A stretch of 64,000 bases of DNA, from assembly GCA_964247055.1 (NCBI GenBank), contig OZ176053.1, positions 2,356,001 through 2,420,000 on the forward strand, written 5' to 3'. A program made the translations under genes and the position numbers. This document shows positions 60,103 to 64,000 of the stretch, piece by piece (within the stretch, counting starts at the first letter, position 1; each line of letters opens with the position of its first letter). A model generated the notes under the pieces. It was not told the origin of the DNA. It saw only the letters and a list, made by a program, of their open reading frames with translations, and searched no databases. This DNA is from Paragordius varius (lineage: Eukaryota; Nematomorpha).

Positions 60103-63100
60103 CTAAAAGTGTTTTTTATAAAAAAAAATTTTTTAATTTTGGGCAAGTATGATTAAAATAATATGTGATTATAGAAATCCAATTATATATATATAGAAAT
60201 ATATATATGTTTTACAATTTATAAATTAATAATTTTATCCGACACCGAAATTTATTACTTTAAGATAACTTACTTATAATCGTCTTATTACATTAAATTT
60301 TGAAAAATAAAGATTCCCCTATTTTAAACTGCTTGTTATAGTTAAATTTTCCCATCAAAAAATAATTTAAAAAAGAACATGTTTATGGTTTTTAGATCAT
60401 TAATAATATAATGGACACTTTGATTGAAACACAAAAATATCAGCTCATTATATCTTTGCTTACGAAGATGAAAAGTTCTATCATGCATTTATTATCAAAT
60501 GTTTGGTTGTTATTACATAAGATATCGCCGCCTAAACATCAACAAATAAACTCTGAATACCAGGAACATTTACAAAAATTTATTGATAAATTCACCAAAT
60601 TGAAATCAGTCGATTCAAATACAATTGAACCGTTTAAAATTAATCATTTTATGGTGGAGATCGGCGATTTCATTTATAAACTTATAAATCAAATTTTATT
60701 GCTACCAAAATATGAACAAGATTTACAAATGGATTCTGCTATGATAGCCTCTGAAGATAAATCATTCACATCAGGTTTTTACAGTTAAAAATATTTTGAA
60801 ATTATATATTATTTCATATGTTTCTGAAATATTTTTGTTTGTTGAAACTTATAGATTTTTAGGGTTTGAGATTGGGAATAGAGATGTTGTACATTGTAAC
60901 GCATGATTAAATTTAAGAATTATAAGATTATAGATTAGGGGCTAATACATTACGTGCAATTTAGTGATCCATAATTTGCAAAAATATGCTTAAAAATCTT
61001 AGTAAAATCGATTTTTCACAAACAATTTTTTTGGATAAAAGTCTATCTAATTGGCAATGAAGTAGAAAAAAATATTATATTTTGTGTTTCCATTTTGCAG
61101 TCATGTTCGAAATCTAATAAAATATTTATTAATGACCATATATATTTCTAATGAGACTCCCCCCCCCCCCCCCCAGAATTTTTGAGTTAGAATTGCGGCC
61201 CCAAAACCATTTGTTTTCGATACCCATTTTGAAAGACAAAGGAACAGAGTGTTTTTATAAAAAAATATAGGGTTAATTTGTCATTGTTTAATTTTTGATT
61301 CATGTTTTAATACTTATATTTCCTTAAATAACCCTTAAATTCAATAATTTGCGCATATATAAAAACAGTTGTTTATATATTACAATCATGTTGTTTTCTC
61401 CCTCCGTTTTAGATAACATTTCAGTTATGCAATTGAAATATCAACTTATAAATTCCCAACAACCTAATGTTATAAAGGATATCATATTAAAGTTAACTAA
61501 TACATACCATTGTGATTACAATGAATTGATAGCTAATCCTGACTTACTTAATGTAAAATGTTTAACATTACATTTTTATTATCCTCAAAATATATATATA
61601 ATTTTATACATGTATACAGAAAATTTTAGAGTTTAATTTTGAATATAATATAAACACATAAAGTTTAAAGATAAAATTTATTTTTTTTGTGAAATATTAG
61701 ATTTTTCTAGGATTATTTTGAAGTATTTTGCAATATGAAATTATTTTTAGCTTAAAACTTTTCTATTTACAGTATTACACTTCGATTTTTGGTTATATTA
61801 AGCAATATTTTACCAAATATCAAATTTATGAATGATATTATTAAGATTTTTAATAATAATGAATTAAAGTTTTTGCAATATTGATTAGAACAATATTCCG
61901 CAATATTTGTTGAGTACTTTATTAACGTTACCAGCTGGTATTCGGCGTTCATATCTCCATCTTTTATTAGCCAAAGCTCGGTTATATCTACATAGTCAGG
62001 TAATGAAATTTTTATTTTTTAAAAAAATTTTATAATTACATATAATTTTTTTAGAAAATATAATATTCCATTGCAGTATTAATTTACTGTATATTCTGTA
62101 TCTATATATTTATAAAAATAGAAAATGCTGGCTTTGTGATCTGTTTCCGGAAAACCGGTAGACCCATTCAAATCCAAACATTGAAAAAATATAATTATTA
62201 ATGAATGCCCCAATAGCTTCGCGCTTTTTTTAAATTAGGCCCCCAGTTCGGGCCCACTCCGTGTATAAAACGGGTTTTTTTGAAAACATAAATCCACAAA
62301 AATCGTGTCTTTGAGACATTTTTCCGGAGAACGTGTTGGACCATTTAATTTCAAATATGATTTTTGTTTACTTATTTTCGATTGCGCCGAACATAGCCGA
62401 GTCACTTTTTTTAATTTCGGCCCTTTTTACCCGCTACCCCCGTAATATGCCATTTTTTCAAAAAAACAAAATCAACAAAAATAATTTTTTGAATCTATTT
62501 TTCCTTCAGGTAAACAATATATTAGTATGAATGCACCGTTTTAAAATTCTCATGAGATCATAGCTATTAAAAAATGTTTCGAAGTAATCCACATATGTGG
62601 ATCATTTCATTGTCCCTTTTTTCAAATAAGTTTGAATTTTTTAAATAATTATGATATTTATAATACCGTTAACATTAAGTTTTATGTTTTACAACAAAAC
62701 ATTTGTCTTTTAGCCATAGTAATATATTTTAATATATTTATTTTGTATATAATGTTAGGCTAGTTTCATTTTTATAAATTATGGTTGTTTGTTCGATTCA
62801 TAACTTAAATGCTAATAAACTATATAAAATTGATATATACCTTTAAAATTCCTCATAATATAAAAATAAAGTTAAGACTTGGGCACAGCTCAGTGCTTAG
62901 ATTCAAATTGGGGTAGTTGGATACCCTAGACTTGTTTAAAATTAATTATATCAAAAAGTATGGAATAAATTGAAACCATAACATTATTAAACCGAAATAT
63001 AAACTTTAATCAAAATACTTGATATTACTTATTCAAAGGTAAAACCCAAAGGTAATAATGTAACCAACATGACATGGGTATATAACCTAAATATAAAATA

Positions 63101-63957
63101 TTGCAAAATATACCATTTTTTTCTGTTTATATTAATGTTAATAATTTTAATAAAAAATAAACTTAATTTTAGCCTTAGAATCAAATATGCACTATATTTT
63201 GCAAAAATATTGTAAAAAATGGCTTCGAAGTAGTTTGAAAATAAATTTTATTTAGATATTGTGGCTTATTATATAATTTCCAGGATAGTAGCATAAAAAT
63301 AGCTACCGTTTCTTTCTGTAGTTTTTAAAAATATCAACTTTAATATTGTCTGCGGTATTAGATACCCCAATTCGAATCGAAGTGGTAATGAAAAATGCAT
63401 TAAGTGGAAAAAAATTATTAAGTGTTATTATTCTGACTCAAAAAACTATCGAAATATCGTGGAATAATCATGAATTAATTACACAGAAGATTAATAATTA
63501 AATTGAATTTTTAAAATAAATTGTCAACATGTTTGAACGCTTTAAATACTAGGAGGGTTTTAACACATTAATTACCTATATAGTTAAATAAAATTCAATT
63601 TTTACTCAAAATCTTAAATTATTCTTTCGTATTTTACCCTAATATTAATAGATATGAAATTAATCAACCATATTGATTAAAAATTATATATATATATAAT
63701 ATCTCATAGGATTTTGAAACTAGCCTTACCCTACTACAAGCCTGTGAACAGGAGTTAGTAACGTTTCAGGAAACTTATAAAGCTGCAAATAGTCAGAAAG
63801 ATGTGTCACAAGTACACACGGATCCCTTGTTAATTAGTTCTTCACGCCTTTGTAAACTTATTCGATGGGAAATTTTGCTGAATCATATCCAAAAACAATT
63901 GTTAACGTGCGAAAATATGGATAATACCAACCAAAAATGTACTATATTAACTTCCAA
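56920..63957 (+). CDS. INTS8: Integrator complex subunit 8 (3' end off window)
   Basis: Subunit of the Integrator complex, a nuclear machine acting on snRNA 3' ends and paused transcripts; INTS8 links the PP2A module. Exons: 56920-57013, 57037-57120, 57293-57398, 57551-57608, 57743-58123, 58786-58959, 59042-59193, 59889-60036, 60396-60774, 61413-61552, 61889-61999 and 63710-63957. All phases agree, giving about 690 codons of an expected 900-1000. Matches to the family in order: NWFDYLLKPTEIDLYL (human CWFEFLLEE), DLPKINQISEPTSLFFAIY, EFLGYCLACGIND (human RLAGYCQACDVLV), SVMQLKYQLINSQQPNVIKD (human NIGQLEHQLILSVDPWRIRQ), LHLLLAKARLYL, and DFETSLTLLQACEQELV (human DFSHAKQLFAACLELV). The protein is helical throughout. 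The first intron is only 23 nt; later ones are 82-1710 nt and carry a hAT MITE, a B MITE, a Helitron, an A MITE and a (TA)n tract. Confidence 0.92.
57014..57036 (+). other. 23-nt intron of INTS8
   Basis: GTTAAAAG...TTTTAG. Read through it gives an immediate stop (AGT TAA); removed, it joins KSQS to HSIKII in phase 1 and keeps the N-terminal domain open. Confidence 0.82.
58154..58450. mobile_element. hAT-2-like MITE in an INTS8 intron
   Basis: Left CAGGGGGTATCCAACACAAA; right CGAATGTTGGCCACCCCTG. The flanks CTTTATAC and CCCTATAC match at 6 of 8. 297 bp. Confidence 0.8.
59283..59776. mobile_element. Family B MITE, copy 5, in an INTS8 intron
   Basis: The left CACTTTACGAACTTATGGGG and the right terminus TCATAAAGTG form the inverted ends. 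The right side is followed by TTAA and the left is preceded by ATAA. 494 bp. Confidence 0.8.
60042..60102. repeat. (TA)n microsatellite
   Basis: About 30 TA units with one GTA interruption, starting six bases after an INTS8 splice donor. Confidence 0.95.
61159..61174. repeat. C16 homopolymer
   Basis: Sixteen consecutive C in an otherwise A+T-rich INTS8 intron. Confidence 0.9.
62101..62635 (+). mobile_element. 3'-truncated Helitron copy in an INTS8 intron
   Basis: The same TCTATATATTTATAAAAAT start, preceded by A, and the same GGCTTTGTGATCTGTTTCCG block as the copy at 53565. It lacks the internal tandem repeats and loses similarity before the 3' hairpin and CTAG. Confidence 0.75.
62891..63384. 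mobile_element. Family A MITE, copy 5, in an INTS8 intron
   Basis: TTCAAATTGGGGTAGTTGGATACCC-type left block (decayed terminus) and right end TTCGAATCGAAGTG. It shares the interior TGACATG block with other A copies. Confidence 0.75.
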
Positions 63958-64000
63958 GTATGCAGTTTATTAAATTTATTTTTTGATTTTGGGTTAGTTT

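Noticed and set aside
1-64000. CRISPR arrays, tRNA or rRNA genes, operon-like bacterial features
   Set aside because: None seen. Exon-intron structure and transposon content are eukaryotic, and no cloverleaf or rRNA block could be recognised by eye.

Overview
This window is very A+T-rich (roughly three quarters A+T by eye), with spliced genes, GT-AG introns and dense transposon relics, so it is nuclear DNA of an animal. The gene set is metazoan: a two-domain PAPS synthetase, an EVA-1-type SUEL-lectin receptor and Integrator subunit 8. The most telling trait is a set of introns of 23-31 nt near the 5' ends of three genes, followed by introns of 80-1700 nt. Tiny 5' introns are known from flatworms such as schistosomes, and introns near 26 nt from dicyemids. 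Other small-intron lineages cannot be excluded, and I do not name a species.

I could assemble seven host genes exon by exon. From left to right they are: a mitochondrial acyl-CoA dehydrogenase of ACAD9/VLCAD type (minus, 3' end off the left edge); a four-helix membrane protein of LAPTM/DUF4728 layout (plus, six exons); a single-exon LEA-like protein with a likely mitochondrial presequence (minus); a second, smaller LEA-like gene (plus, two exons); PAPS synthetase (minus, at least eleven exons); an eva-1 homologue (plus, about eight exons); and INTS8 (plus, twelve exons seen, 3' end off the right edge). They do not form one pathway. The two LEA-like genes, about 10 kb apart, are the only pair that looks functionally related.

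The rest is mostly mobile DNA. At 3.3-10.1 kb a BED-finger hAT element with perfect 8-bp target duplications is interrupted by a second hAT element, which carries a TTAA-flanked MITE; the whole stack appears to sit inside an older MITE. A Ty3/Gypsy LTR retrotransposon with near-identical LTRs lies at 12.3-16.65 kb. A nearly perfect 1.27-kb palindrome with TA target duplications lies at 26.0-27.3 kb, followed by 5 kb of related foldback repeats. A non-autonomous Helitron with internal tandem repeats lies at 53.6-54.9 kb, and a 3'-truncated relative sits in an INTS8 intron.

Several small families recur through introns and spacers: two TTAA families sharing subterminal GGGGTA/TACCCC motifs (A and B), a TA-targeting family (F), a family sitting in (TA)n tracts (H), and short relatives of the internal hAT element that favour TTTAAAG-like targets. 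One F copy fills most of a PAPS synthetase intron, and its terminus forms the splice donor.
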